In this document: positions 21,199 through 32,254 of the stretch, piece after piece
How positions within the stretch are numbered: the stretch's first letter is position 1
How the letters are laid out: every line of letters begins with the position of its first letter
Assembly: GCA_010094025.1 (NCBI GenBank)
Contig: ML991777.1
Span: 186,001-250,000 of the forward strand
Source: Viridothelium virens
Taxonomy: Eukaryota > Ascomycota > Dothideomycetes > Trypetheliales > Trypetheliaceae
Direction: 5' to 3'
Length of the DNA: 64,000 nucleotides
Translations under genes and position numbers: made by a program
Notes under the pieces: generated by a model
What the model saw: only the letters and a program-made list of their open reading frames with translations
Database searches by the model: none
Told to the model about the DNA's origin: nothing

Positions 21199-22650
21199 AT
21201 GTTAGCTCTTCAACAAACGAAGTCAGCTTCACTGCCCTCCCCTGCCCAGGAGCTTCGCATACCCATAGGTGCTGCTGCCGCCCCGAAGTTGGAGCAGCCC
21301 AATCGTTCAGACGCAAACGACAGTCTTCGCCGTACGGACAAGAACCAAGACCAGTCATTGACCCTTCCCAACGGAAAATTGACTGCTGGTGTCTGGGATT
21401 CCGACACTCTCAAAGATTACTTTGCCAATATCATCTTGCTGAATTCAAAGGACATCGAAAGCATTGAGAACGCTCTTCAAAATTTCAAGGGTAAATCAAG
21501 ACAACGAGCCAGACAAGTGTCTCTCAACTCATTTTTTCCTAGATCTTGGTCTCGACATCCCACTGGTTTCGCCAGAGAACTTCCCCTTGCCGGAAACACT
21601 TGTGGGCCGACTCCGTTCTGTTAGCAAGATTGCCCATGATGGAGTTGGCTTTGCGATCGTCCGAGGTATCAATCCCGAGGAGTACAACGACGAGGACAAC
21701 GTGATTATCTTCAATGGTCTCTCTAGCCACGTGGGATGTCTCCGATCGACGAATCAGAAAGGCGTTTCTATGAGTAAGTTTCAGCTGATTCACCCAATCA
21801 TCCATATCCTATGCATTTGATCCTGACGTTTACGGCTTAGGTCACCTTCGAGATGCCCAAAAGGACCACAGACCCGAAGACAGGAAAACCGCCGAACTGA
21901 ATGCATCAAAACTGCCGCAAGGAATGGTAAGTAGATACTTCTATTCGTTACATAATCATGCATGACTTACACCCACCAGAAATTCCATGCCGACCGATTT
22001 TATGGAGACATGATTGCCATGTACGTAAAGTCCGACGACGCCATTGGAGGCGACCAATATCTCGCGAGCTTCCCCGCCATATACAACGAGCTTCTCGAGA
22101 CCTCCCCCCAGACCCTGCGCATCCTGGCCAAGAATTGGAGTTGGGGCAACTCGAAGTAAGCCAAACTCCACCCTGAACCCCCAAAAAATCATCACTTACT
22201 AACCCGAAATCCCCTCCCAGAGAAAACGCCGACCAGCCCAAGTCACCAGTCATCTTCCCCGCCAGCAACAACCGCGTCATCGTTCAACTAATCTACCGTC
22301 CGTTCCTCGACTCCGGCTTCTCTTCCGCTGCCGAGGAATCCGCACTGGCCACTGTCCAAGCCACCGCCGAGCGCCTGTGCATCAAGCTGGACCGCCAACC
22401 GGGCGACCTGCAATTCGTGAACAACTTCTCCGTCCTGCACGCCCGTGACAAGTACACTAACTCCTCCTCAAAGGGGCGCCACATGCTGCGTCTCGGCCTG
22501 AGGGACCCGGAGAACGCGTGGGAGGTGCCGGAGCAGTGGAGAGGCTTGTTCGACGAGCTGTTCCAGGTGCGGCCTGAGGACCAGACGATCTTCGCGACGG
22601 ACGTCGATCCCTGGGAGTTGACGACTGCGAGTATCAACCACCACGGGTGA
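21199..22650 (+). CDS. TauD/TfdA-like Fe(II)/2-oxoglutarate dioxygenase
   Basis: Model: exons 21199-21490, 21543-21773, 21841-21926, 21980-22155 and 22221-22650, introns 52-67 nt, giving 404 aa. The iron-binding facial triad is visible: H206-A-D208 in KFHADRF and H335 in FSVLHARDKY. The 2-oxoglutarate-binding arginine lies in GRHMLRLGLRD (about 348-352). The N-terminal part (GFAIVRGINPEEY, NVIIFNGLSSHVG) matches fungal members of the clavaminate-synthase-like group. These enzymes hydroxylate or oxidatively cleave small molecules; the substrate cannot be predicted. The short distance between tail ends suggests convergent transcription with the Zn2Cys6 gene. Confidence 0.93.
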
Positions 22651-22992
22651 AGACTGGTGGGAGTGTGAAGATCGCTACTTGGATTTCCACCGTTTTTTAA
22701 ATTTCTGGTGTGGCGGCGTAAAAGGCTGGCGCCTTGAATACCCCCCCTGAAAACAATTGTTTTTGGGAATCTGATTTCGAATACGTTCTAGAATGATAAA
22801 TCCTAACTTTTATTCTCCTCTTCTTTTTTCTTCATTTCCTTTCTGTATTCCTCCTCTTTTTTAAGGTTGGGCTTCTGGGTTCTGGGTATTTGGTCTCGGG
22901 TCTCGGGTCTTGGGTCTGCTGTATTATTAGATAGACTAAAGTGCACGCTCTCTTATTCAAATAGAATGGCGTTGTCTCAGGAGACATCTATA
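22651..22992. other. Convergent 3' flanks
   Basis: This A/T-rich interval lies between the stop codons of the dioxygenase and the Zn2Cys6 regulator. It includes a short run of GGGTCTC/T-GGGT-like repeats near 22890-22915. No gene. Confidence 0.55.
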
Positions 22993-25672
22993 TTACACAC
23001 TATTTCGATGCGATTCGAATAGCTCATGGGCCCAGTCCTCTTGTGGCCTTCCGTTTTCTCTTGCAGAGTTAAACCTGAATGATGCACCTTGCAGCCCTGG
23101 AGATTTCAGCATGATATAGAACAAGAGTTCGTTGTTTATCAGCAAAGACTTACCTTGCTCCTCATGGAGACGAGAAATTTTAGCCATGTAAGCGATAGCT
23201 TCCTCATCTAGATTGAGATCACGCTTGGTAGGCCCTGGTTCATATCTTGCTTTCTTAAAAGGATCAAAGACGCGAAGAATGACTCGGAAATGGTACATCA
23301 TGTTGCCCTTTGAATGTTCCCATTCCTCCGTCATCTTCTTGATTACATAGCTTACTTGATTCTCTGTTCTCTATCATATCTATCAGCACCAATTCTTTCC
23401 CTCATAATCAAACGCTCGGATCCATGGAAGGACTGAGATCACAGGAAGATTGAAGACTCAAGACTGAGGGAGTGCTTACTGTTTGCCTTTGAGATTCCAA
23501 ATACGCGCTCGCTCCACTATGGATGTATTGCAAATTTGTCAAGAGGATGAAATAGCACAGGAAGATCTCGTACCAGGAGTCCTTTTGATTCTTGGCGACT
23601 TTTTGTTTCAACGATCTCATCAAACGCTTCTCAATGTTACGCATGTGCAAGAGCATAGCGACATCAATCTGATGGTCGATGCTCTGCGGCACTGGACGAT
23701 GACCATTTGACGCAAATTCTTCATAGGTGCTTGGTCCATATTGTGAAAAATTCTTGCGTGGAATCCCCAGGTCTTCCAAGTCTGTTAGAGAGGCCCAGCC
23801 TTGACACATGATGGAGCAATATTGTAGTTGTAGGGCATCGTCGATGAGCTTGGTACTTGGCCGTGTTCTACGCCAACGAAACACTTCCTCGTAAGTCCAT
23901 CGCGAAATTTGATCCATTGGTCGGTTTCGGATAACTCCTTCGACCCACGGCTGGCATTTGTTTAGGAAGTCAACGACCTTCCGTGAGAGGTTTTCCGTAT
24001 CTTCCACCGCATAAGACGGCAGCTTCTCTTCATAGACTTTACCATGGCTTTGCCACGTAATATATTGGGACTGATCATTTTCTGGTAAATATTGCCGACA
24101 GTTGGACAATACTAGTCGACTGGGGCTCTTCGCCTTCGTACCAGGCGTGCCAGGAATAAACCAGTCGAGCTCGAGATGTTTGGGTGCGGCATTCATATTG
24201 GACCATTTGTACCTTGGATATTCAACATCATGTTGGTCGAATTGAGCATTTCCTGGGACTTGTGAGTATGTGATTCGTAAACCTGTTCTTGATAGTTGTA
24301 GCTGACCATGCCGGACTACTCTCGCATCATCGAGATCCTCTCGAAAGCACGGCTGAAAGAAATTCCTTGCGTTATTTTCATTTGCTAGGCAACGAGAACA
24401 AGGATTGCTTCCGTCGCACTGCACAGCGTTAGTGTGGATTGATCTAGAAGAGGAAATATGTATTTGAAGGAATCTTTCGATCACTTGCCTTCAGCTTAAA
24501 CATTCGACATCGAACACATGCTCGTATTGTCCGTACCATCTTCGCATTCTTCCGTTCTGCCTCTGTCAATCTTCTTCGTTTGTTGACTCTCGTGTCAATG
24601 CTCTGTCTGGGTACTGCTGATAGCACATCCTGCCAAGAACGAGTAGAACTGTTCTCGCTTGCAGGAGAGGGCGTGTCGATAGGATTTTCAGAGCCTGAGG
24701 ATGATGGACTCTTTCCGACAGAGAGTGGAGTAGTTGCATATCTTGAATGCCTAACATCCAATGAGGAACGAGTCACGGTCCTCGGTGGACAGGCCCGGAC
24801 TGTAGAGGCGCTCTCGTCCGAGAATGGTATGGTATTTGATACGGAATTAGGTGCGGAAACGAAAACCCATGAGCCATCCATATCCGATTGACGCTGCGCC
24901 GGGAACCTTTGTGACTGAACTTGAATCATGGGGAGGCCCTCGTCCAAGGGAGGAGTGGCGTGATGGGTCGTTTCGGATTCGCGAGCATTATCTCTTGAGC
25001 TTGCTGGTGACGCTCTACTAGACCTTGCTGGTGAGTTGAACGAAGGACTGGACCCATCGAAGGACAATCCCCTCATAGCTTGTTCCTGACAATTACCGTG
25101 GTCTTCGCTCCCAATCATATTGCACAGAAATGTATTACTCATTCCAGAAGCGCAAGATTCCAAGGAGTCTGCAGGTTGTTCAAGATCGAAGGGCGGGTAA
25201 GGGGCTCCGAGGTATCCTTGCGGTTGTACTAACAATGGTGTTTCGTGATGCACGAAGGGTTCTGAAACACAGGCGGGCTGATTCGCAATCGACAAGCGAT
25301 TTGTAACAGATTGTTGCCATTCACTTTGATGTCTGGTACTCATCTCCTGAAGGAGGTTAAATTTAGGTGTAGACGTCGTTAAGTTTGGATACATACCGGA
25401 CTCAACACTGTGTTCGTCGGAGATACAGGATAACTGAGAGGAGTCTGCCATTGCCTGGAATAGTGGCCCTCGAACACCTGTGCTGGTCGTTGAGAGCCAA
25501 GATCTGGGGTTGGCGCTTCGAAGTCATTGGGCCAAGCATAATTACAATTAGGCTGACTTGGAAGGTCATCTCCAAAGGCATGCTGCACTGAGAAAGGATA
25601 ATATGGCGATAGCGGATCGAAGAAATCCTCGGCCTCCTCGGCGAGGTTCATGGTGTGTTCCATGTTCATCAT
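22993..25672 (-). CDS. Zn2Cys6 transcription factor with GC-AG intron inside the zinc cluster
   Basis: Model: exons 25397-25672, 24489-25346, 23480-24418 and 22993-23370, giving 816 aa. The binuclear cluster has Cys at 369, 372, 379, 385, 388 and 402 (CVRCRMFKLK / CDGSNPCSRC). It lies mid-protein after a long Ser/Pro-rich N-terminus. The intron between K378 and C379 (24419-24488) begins AAG|GCAAGT, a non-canonical GC donor. If not removed, translation stops 15 codons later. Introns of 50 and 109 nt flank the rest. Within the last exon a perfect GTAAGT...CCAG segment of 57 nt is in frame and may be an optional intron (EEQG joined to LQGASF). Targets are unknown; the neighbouring dioxygenase is an obvious candidate only by position. 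Confidence 0.85.
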
Positions 25673-26945
25673 GAAAGACCCTAGTGCCTCCCGTGCCGTC
25701 TATACAAGATCCCAGAGGTGAGTGTGGGCGAAATCAATTAGCAACGTCGTGAGAGGAGCGTTCACAAAGGATACGGCAAACCAAACGATATCATCTCAAA
25801 CCAGCAAGACATTGAATAGCGGCCTCCGCAAAGCAATGCTCTTGGAGATGCCTAAGGCTCGAAGCTTGAAGCATCATCACTGACGCAGAGGCAGATCTCG
25901 GAGAGAGTCGTCTCCTTGCGGGGACAAGGCATTGCTCTAGCACCTAGCGTGCCGGGCGAGTGCTGCGGACTTACCATTGAAAGAAGACCTCTGTGCTGGT
26001 CGTGCAGCGAGGAACGCGAGGCTGAGTATTGTACGTCCCCCAATGAAGCATAGCGTAGTCGGTGAGATGTACCCCTGTCACCGTATAGGATACGCTATTC
26101 CGTGTGGGGAGAAAGGGTGAACTTGATGGTGCAAGTGCATGACGGACCCTAATGTCGACGGACTATTTAATCCATACTGAAGTATGACTACAGAAGAAAT
26201 GGCCCTATGTATGAGGCAAATAAGAAGGTAAGGCAGAAATCTGCGTATGGAAGAATGGTAGTCTCTTGAAGTGAAGAAGCTACGGAACGCTGGCCTTGGC
26301 AGTACTGCAACACCAATTTGCATTGGAAACACCGACTGCCCTCCTGGGCAGAGCCCGCATTTTGACGGTTGGCTCAGGTGCAAGGATTAGATCACGGACG
26401 CGAGGCACAGGATCTGAACTGGGGAGCCGGAACTTTCATGCCGGTCTACCGTGCTGTACTCTATGCGTTTTGTTTAATCGGCGCGGCAACTACAAAGTTT
26501 GAGACGAGAGTACCAATCTGTGACCATTTTTGAATGGCATAGTTAGCTGCTCGCTGCCTAGTTCTGATCCCTGTGGAGTATATTCACAAGGGTAGCATCG
26601 CATCCTTCCCTTTGACCGAAGGTGCAATCATGGACTATTTCTAGACCAGGCTCCATATAAGACAAGCGATGACCGTTGAAGTCTTAAAATTTCTAAGGAT
26701 CTTCAAGTATCTATACTTCATAGTCTTTGCTCCCTCCCGGCATCCAAAGCAAAATGATACAAGAATACCAGAAGAGTTGGTCTTTACTCGACTTGGCCAC
26801 TCTCAGGGACGACAGATCAAGCCTCGTGCAATGTCGAGCCAATGGACCTACTGCGAAGAGTCCTATCTTCCAAGGATCCTTTTTGAATTATTGATTTGCA
26901 ATACTGTATCACTTTGGAAAGTTTAATTCATCTCCGATCTTCATC
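25673..26945. other. Intergenic, no supported gene
   Basis: It holds the promoter of the Zn2Cys6 gene at its left side and the upstream region of the small gene at 26946 at its right. Frames of 60-100 codons are present but look like noise. Confidence 0.45.
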
Positions 26946-27567
26946 ATGAAGTCCTTGGAACATGGCCATGACCGTCTGTTCAGTCACGGCGGTAGTCATG
27001 GAGTACAGGTAAGCAATGTACCTGGCCTGTCATTCGGTGAGCGCTCGCACTTCGCCGTACATGCGCTGGCGACAAGGATTACAGGCTCTCAGGAGCGGGA
27101 TGCTCGAAGAGCTGTAGCAGTGGATATCGACTGAATATATAATGCGTGATTGCCTGAAAATTGTAGGCTACCGTCGTCATACGGTTCGCAAGCTCGCCTT
27201 CTTGTCAAAAAGAAAGGAAAATTTTCCAGCGCTTCTAAAGCGAGGCGAAGCAGAATGACAGTCAAGATGGCTTCGGCAAGTACTTCCGTAAACGTATGTA
27301 CCCACGTTCTCTTCTACCTGGGGTCAGCCCTGGAAACTCCATGCTCACAAGCACGTACAGAGAGCGGCTTCGCACGGAAATAGATACAACAATGCTGGAA
27401 CTCCTCAGCAGCATTCGACATCGGGGCCTCAGTCTCCAAGGCGTAGCTCGAATGGCGGCTCCTCGTCGAACTCGGAGCGGTCCAAAAACAGCAGCGAATC
27501 GCTACAACGTTATCTCCGAGACGAAGACGACCCGATTACGGCACGACTGATTGGGAAGAAAAAGTGA
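26946..27567 (+). CDS. Small basic hypothetical protein, four exons
   Basis: Model: exons 26946-27008, 27085-27113, 27167-27293 and 27361-27567, giving 141 aa with phases that agree. The last exon is convincing as coding sequence: Ser/Gln/Asn-rich, ending SLQRYLRDEDDPITARLIGKK. The start MKSLEHGHDRLFSHGG has a clean GTAAGC donor after GVQ. The second donor (GTAGCA) is weak, so exon 2 is the doubtful part. Residues 45-70 are strongly basic (VKKKGKFSSASKARRSR), compatible with nucleic-acid binding, which is inference. No family recognised. Confidence 0.35.
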
Positions 27568-28030
27568 GGACATCTGCTCATGTCAATCCAATGTATCGGT
27601 CGTTTTACCCCCCTCACACTCTACAAGACAGGAGCTGGATGGTGGTGATTGGGTAATGGCACGCTTGTGAGCGCAGTCGCAGTTACGGACGCCAACCGGA
27701 CCGATCGTGCGTCCAGGGAGTCGCTTGAGTGGGCGTGGTGGGCCAGACCAACAAGCAGCCGCTGAGCTTGTCGAATCAAGTGCCCAGCACGTTGCGCCAA
27801 GGGCGTAGATGAAGCTGAGTAATGGTTTCGAAATGGTTATTTCGCGGGAAAATCTGGGACTGCCCTCCGTCTAATGCTGGTTATTTAGTGGCGGTTCTTT
27901 TGGCACCGAGTGGCTCCGACAATTCAATGTACTTAATACACCAAGAGGAAGGAATAGTGTGACGAAAACACTTGCCACTATTCTAAAGTGATATGGTGCT
28001 GCTGAGTTCTTTGTGAAGCTGCCTATCACC
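27568..28030. other. Intergenic, no gene seen
   Basis: Spacer between two small plus-strand hypothetical genes. No repeat, RNA gene or frame of note. Confidence 0.5.
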
Positions 28031-28575
28031 ATGACTTCCCAAGAGCTGGTTCTATTCAAGCGCTCTGGATCACCGTTCAACTCCGTCGGATTCTTAGGCC
28101 TGTCTGCTGTCCTCGGCTCTCAGGCAGTTCCGACGATTGCGCCTTATGCTAAGGAATTGTTCTACCGACTTCTACTTGCCATCATCGAGCGGCTCTTCCG
28201 TAGCGTAGAAAGCCTTGCCGTACGATATTTGCGTCTCGATGCCGAAACAAGCGCTGGTCGCTCGTCGATAGAGCAACCTGAGGCAGCCTCCGGCGCCAAC
28301 TCCGAACCACCGAAGAAGCCGAAAACCATCGAGATGCTTGAAGGTAGGTCACCATACGCCCAGAAAAAGAGGAGTAGCTGGGCTGACTGGATCCAGAACA
28401 ACGCTCATCTGCCGGCCAATCACCCTGTCCATTCGGATCTTCTGACGAAAAGCCTTTTCCCCGAGGCCCAATGGCTTGGAGACGTCACTGGCGTGAGAAG
28501 AGGGCTGCATGGATGAATGCCGTTGAATCTTACGATCCTCCAACCTGGATGCGCTTCGCTTGTCCTTCAGCGTGA
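28031..28575 (+). CDS. Hypothetical protein with hydrophobic N-terminal segment, two exons
   Basis: Model: exons 28031-28343 and 28397-28575, with a 53 nt intron that has GTAGGT donor, CTGAC branch site and CAG acceptor, giving 163 aa. The N-terminal part (VGFLGLSAVLGSQAVPTIAPYAK) is hydrophobic, followed by an amphipathic stretch (LFYRLLLAIIERLFRSVESL). The spliced C-terminus reads RGPMAWRRHWREKRAAWMNA then VESYDPPTWMRF. Without splicing, the frame also stays open to 28516 with a different tail; I favour the spliced form because of the good branch site and the Trp-rich tail. No family recognised. Confidence 0.42.
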
Positions 28576-29462
28576 ACAATGCATCAGCTTTTGAACCTCA
28601 GAAATTCCCAAGTCCCTTCGCGCTCAGATCCGCGAGCAGCAATCCATCAGAGTCGTCGAGCAGGCGTAACTGAACCATTGCTACGTTCCTCTTACCCTGA
28701 AATATAGGAAAAGGGATTGCTCAAGAGTGCCTCGGATAGCGCTCTATTCTTCAAATCACCACGCTCCACAGAGGATCGGAACCCGCACGATAGGCCACTA
28801 TACCGCCACAAGAGTACCCCTTGAACGTATGATTTGAATATCCCGAACACTCTGGTGGGACTGGAACGCAGTGATAGCCAACCATTATCCGACTCGTGCC
28901 TAGCAAGGTTGGACTGTTGTGTTGAGCTGGGGTTACGTCAGAACAGTTGGCTTCGAAGGGAATCAGCGGTTTCGGACCCATACAGCTCTTCAGCCGATGA
29001 TACCGAAACGCATATCCTCGAACGCTCTGCTTTGTTAGAGCGGACATCTTCGAAAGACCGAGTGATGATTCTTAAGGACCGTAGAAGTCAGACTGTCGAT
29101 TCATCGAAGATGGCTGCTTCAACAAAGCAGGCCATTCGAACGCGTGCATTTCATTCTCATTCACAAGAACTCTGGGTAGAGGATTCAATGTAGGCTGCGA
29201 TCAGTTTGGTGAAGCTTGGGTGACGCTACTACACCTCTGAAGGGTCAGAAGTAGCTTTGCCTGGATTGGAGTCGCACTGGAATAAGATCTGTCTTGATGT
29301 ATTTACAAGCATCAATCTGCATAGTCTTAGATCATGCTACAGCTTTCTTCCATTCCTAATATTACAGCTGTTTCACCCATGCTCCTCAATGCCAATACAC
29401 CCACCACCTTCACTCATCAATGTAGTATGCAGTCATACACCCATTCCATCTGTGACACTGTC
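28576..29462. other. Intergenic with short coding-like stretch
   Basis: Around 28540-28670 one frame reads as low-complexity protein (FEPQKFPSPFALRSAS), which could belong to an alternative 3' exon of the preceding gene. The frame at 28834-29193 (119 codons) is not convincing. The rest is the 3' flank of the mL54 gene. Confidence 0.4.
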
Positions 29463-30258
29463 TCACCTCATTGCCCTCAAGAAATTATCCTCCTTAATCG
29501 ATGACCTCCTCTTCGCCCGCATCGCCCTCGTCAGCCCCTCCCTCGCCTCCCCGGCCGCCAGCGCCCCCTCTATCGTCCCATCTCCTCCGGGCAGATCAAT
29601 GCTTTGCTCATATAGCGGCACCCTGGGCGCCATGCTCTCCGGATTCAGCAGTTCCCGCTTGCGCTGCTCCTTCGCCGCAATCCGTCGCTGCTTCTTCGAT
29701 TTTGCTAAGCCAGTCCATTAGATTTGTCGCCAATGAAAATGGAATTCGGTGTAATGTGAATCGCATACCAAACTGATCCCCAGCTCCTCCTTGCCCATCA
29801 TCCCCTCCCTCCCCGTTCGCACTGCTATCCCGTAGTATATCCCACAGCCAGTCGGGATATTCCTCGTCCTCCTTCGCCAGCGGGTCGGTCTCTCCCTTGA
29901 TGTAGCTCAGTCCCTTCAGCGGCGTGCCCGCGGGAACGGACGACTGGATGAGCCGCGAGGGTCGTTCTGACGGTGTGGTCGGAATGCCTGCCGCTTCTGG
30001 AGAGGGCGTGAGCGGCGTGCTGAAGGGCTGCGCGGCGGAGGTGGAGGTGGCGGCTGGCGGCGTGCGAGACGACGGGGTGCCCTGTCGGGGCGCGGTGGTG
30101 GTGGCAGCGTTAGGGGAGATGCTTTTGGAGGAATAGGTAGAGGAGGAGATGAAGTTGCGGCGGGGGACTTTTCGGCTTCGAATTGGTGGATTGGGAGTGG
30201 CATGGATAGCATTGTTTTGCAAACGTGCAGCGCGCGCGAGGCAGCGCGTACAAATCAT
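29463..30258 (-). CDS. MRPL37: Mitochondrial large ribosomal subunit protein mL54
   Basis: Model: exons 29769-30258 and 29463-29704 with a 64 nt intron, giving 243 aa. The first roughly 40 residues (MICTRCLARAARLQNNAI...) form a basic mitochondrial presequence. A Pro/Thr/Ser-rich linker follows, then the conserved mL54 core: SSVPAGTPLKGLSYIKGETD, EDEEYPDWLWDIL and, across the splice, DQFAKSKKQRRIAAKEQRKR. The C-terminus (VPLYEQSIDLPGGDG, IKEDNFLRAMR) matches fungal MRPL37. It is a structural component of the mitochondrial 54S subunit. The open frame runs upstream to 30519, but the presequence start at 30258 is the natural one. Confidence 0.93.
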
Positions 30259-31105
30259 GATGGGTCGGGGGTTTGGATGTTGGCAATGAGTCGAATATAA
30301 ATGTATACAGCATGCGTGGAAAGATGGTAAGGTATGGGAGCTCTGGGAAATTTTCGGGCACGTGCGAAGCGCAGTCCACCAGGCCCTTTGATTAACCCGG
30401 ACATCAGGAATTCGTCTACCAATGATATCCTTGATGATTGCATCCGCAGATACTGATTCACTTAATTGATTCGAGTAGATCAGGTGACGATAATACGTCC
30501 TTACACACACATTCAACAATCAAAATCCGCATTCTGCTTGGTATCTGAACTTCGGTACTGTTACAGTACATCCCATCATTTCTTGCAGGAACGTGTAAAA
30601 CAGTGAGCAGCAAGAATGATCAATATCATGAAAAGCCCCATTCCAGCTCCCATTTCTTCATGGATCAGCCGGGTATCCTTTTATGCAATGCCCCTTCCCA
30701 CCCAAATCGTTACCGGGTATAAACGAAGGAATACTCATGAGATTGACCATTCACTTTGAGAATTTCAGCAATTTTTTCCGGTGACGGACAAATCCTCCTT
30801 CTACACAGGACCCACAAACACGAAAACAGGCTACAACCGCGCCAGACAGTGAAGATAAACCCACCACGCAAACAACGCGGATCCCATGTGTAGAAATAGT
30901 GCTAACCGTAACTTTCTGAGATGGAATCATGCCCGCCGGCGACAGCGAGGAAGTTTGGCTGAATCGGCATGATCCGGGGAAAACCCAAAAGCAGTAACAG
31001 GGATCGCTTGCTATCATGAATCGTAAGAAGAACAAAAGAAATGCACTCGAAAACCGATTTGCAAAAGAGGAGAGATTGAAGTGCAGACAGCAGCCAAGAG
31101 AGTGT
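30259..31105. other. Intergenic, no gene seen
   Basis: The interval holds the promoter of the mL54 gene and the 3' flank of the HapB gene. Frames near 30751-31228 lie antisense to, or beyond, the HapB stop and look like shadows. Confidence 0.5.
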
Positions 31106-32254
31106 TCAACTGTCATCATCCGCATCGTCTTCGTCTTCTTCCTCCTCTTCATCATCACCACTAGTACTTGGACGCCCCGGCTCACTCACGGCCAAAGGAT
31201 CACCGTTCTTAGATTTCTTAGTACTTGAGCCACCGTCCGAGCCGATGGCGTCCGCTTTTCTCTTCCCTCCTGAATTTGGAACGACGGCTATGCCTCCTTT
31301 AGATGTTGGCGTAAGCCCAGCGTTCTCCTTGTCCATACCTTCGTCGCTTCCGAGGCCTGCACCTTTCTCCATTGCCGCAACCTCGTCTGCTGTTAGGAAG
31401 CGACCACCAGGACCTCGTGGTCGTCGCATGGCATGATTATGCCGAGACTCATGAAGGTATGGCTTGCGACCCTTGGACGTGAGCCGTAGAGCCTCTTCTA
31501 ACTTCTGTCGTGCCATCCTCCTCTTCAAGATCCTGTGGAACTGCTTCGCATTAACGTAGAGAGGGGACTCCTCGACCCCGCTCGCTGCAACGTCCGGCGA
31601 CTGTTGATGTTGTTGCACGGCTTGAGGCGGCGGTTGAGCCATTTGCGGTGTAGCAGTAGCTCGCTGAGGAATACCTGGCTGCGCGCTTTGCATGCCTGGA
31701 CTACCCAAGGATTGACTCATCCGACGCTGTGGCAGAGCCTGGCCAGTAGCCATCGGAACCTGCGACTGCAGTGATTGATTGACCATTTGACCTGGTACTT
31801 GGGGAGGGGATCGCCTTGACTCTGGCTTCACTGCCACACCTCCTACTCGCGGTGATGCACGTGGATCTTGACCAAGCGGCCCTTGCAACGAACCTTCAGG
31901 CATGGGATAGTAATGTTGACCTGAGGCAGCAGCGGTAGCCATTGCCGCTGCCTGAGTCTGCGATATGTTGTATTGTGGGTGCATGTTATAGGACTGCGTA
32001 GGATAGCCCATTTGAGGATGTACTTGTTGGGGACCAGAGACTTGGGGTTGCTGTGAGTATGGATGATTTTGTGAGGGCAGTATGGGCGACACCTGGCTAG
32101 GTTGATGCAATTGTTGAGGTTGAGAAGGTGAAGTCATCGAAGGTCCAGTGGGCCCAGCGTTCTGCGACGACGCGTTATACGCGTTTGAAAGATGGGGTTG
32201 TGCATGACCATGTGGGTTGTGGGGATGAGGCTGCTGGTACTGCGCGTATTCCAT
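31106..32254 (-). CDS. hapB: CCAAT-binding factor subunit HapB / NF-YA
   Basis: A single 382-codon frame. The NF-YA core is complete: subunit-interaction helix (PLYVNAKQFHRILKRRMARQ, about 231-250) and DNA-contact helix (RKPYLHESRHNHAMRRPRG, about 263-281), followed by GPGGRFLTADEV. The N-terminal 225 residues are Gln/Pro-rich, a typical activation-type region. The C-terminus carries a basic stretch (GGKRKADAIGS) and an acidic tail of about 16 D/E. HapB joins HapC and HapE (NF-YB/NF-YC) to bind CCAAT boxes; in fungi the complex with HapX governs iron and redox genes. The start MEYAQYQQPHPHNPHG is at 32254. Confidence 0.95.
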   Translation of the reverse strand: MEYAQYQQPHPHNPHGHAQPHLSNAYNASSQNAGPTGPSMTSPSQPQQLHQPSQVSPILPSQNHPYSQQPQVSGPQQVHPQMGYPTQSYNMHPQYNISQTQAAAMATAAASGQHYYPMPEGSLQGPLGQDPRASPRVGGVAVKPESRRSPPQVPGQMVNQSLQSQVPMATGQALPQRRMSQSLGSPGMQSAQPGIPQRATATPQMAQPPPQAVQQHQQSPDVAASGVEESPLYVNAKQFHRILKRRMARQKLEEALRLTSKGRKPYLHESRHNHAMRRPRGPGGRFLTADEVAAMEKGAGLGSDEGMDKENAGLTPTSKGGIAVVPNSGGKRKADAIGSDGGSSTKKSKNGDPLAVSEPGRPSTSGDDEEEEEDEDDADDDS

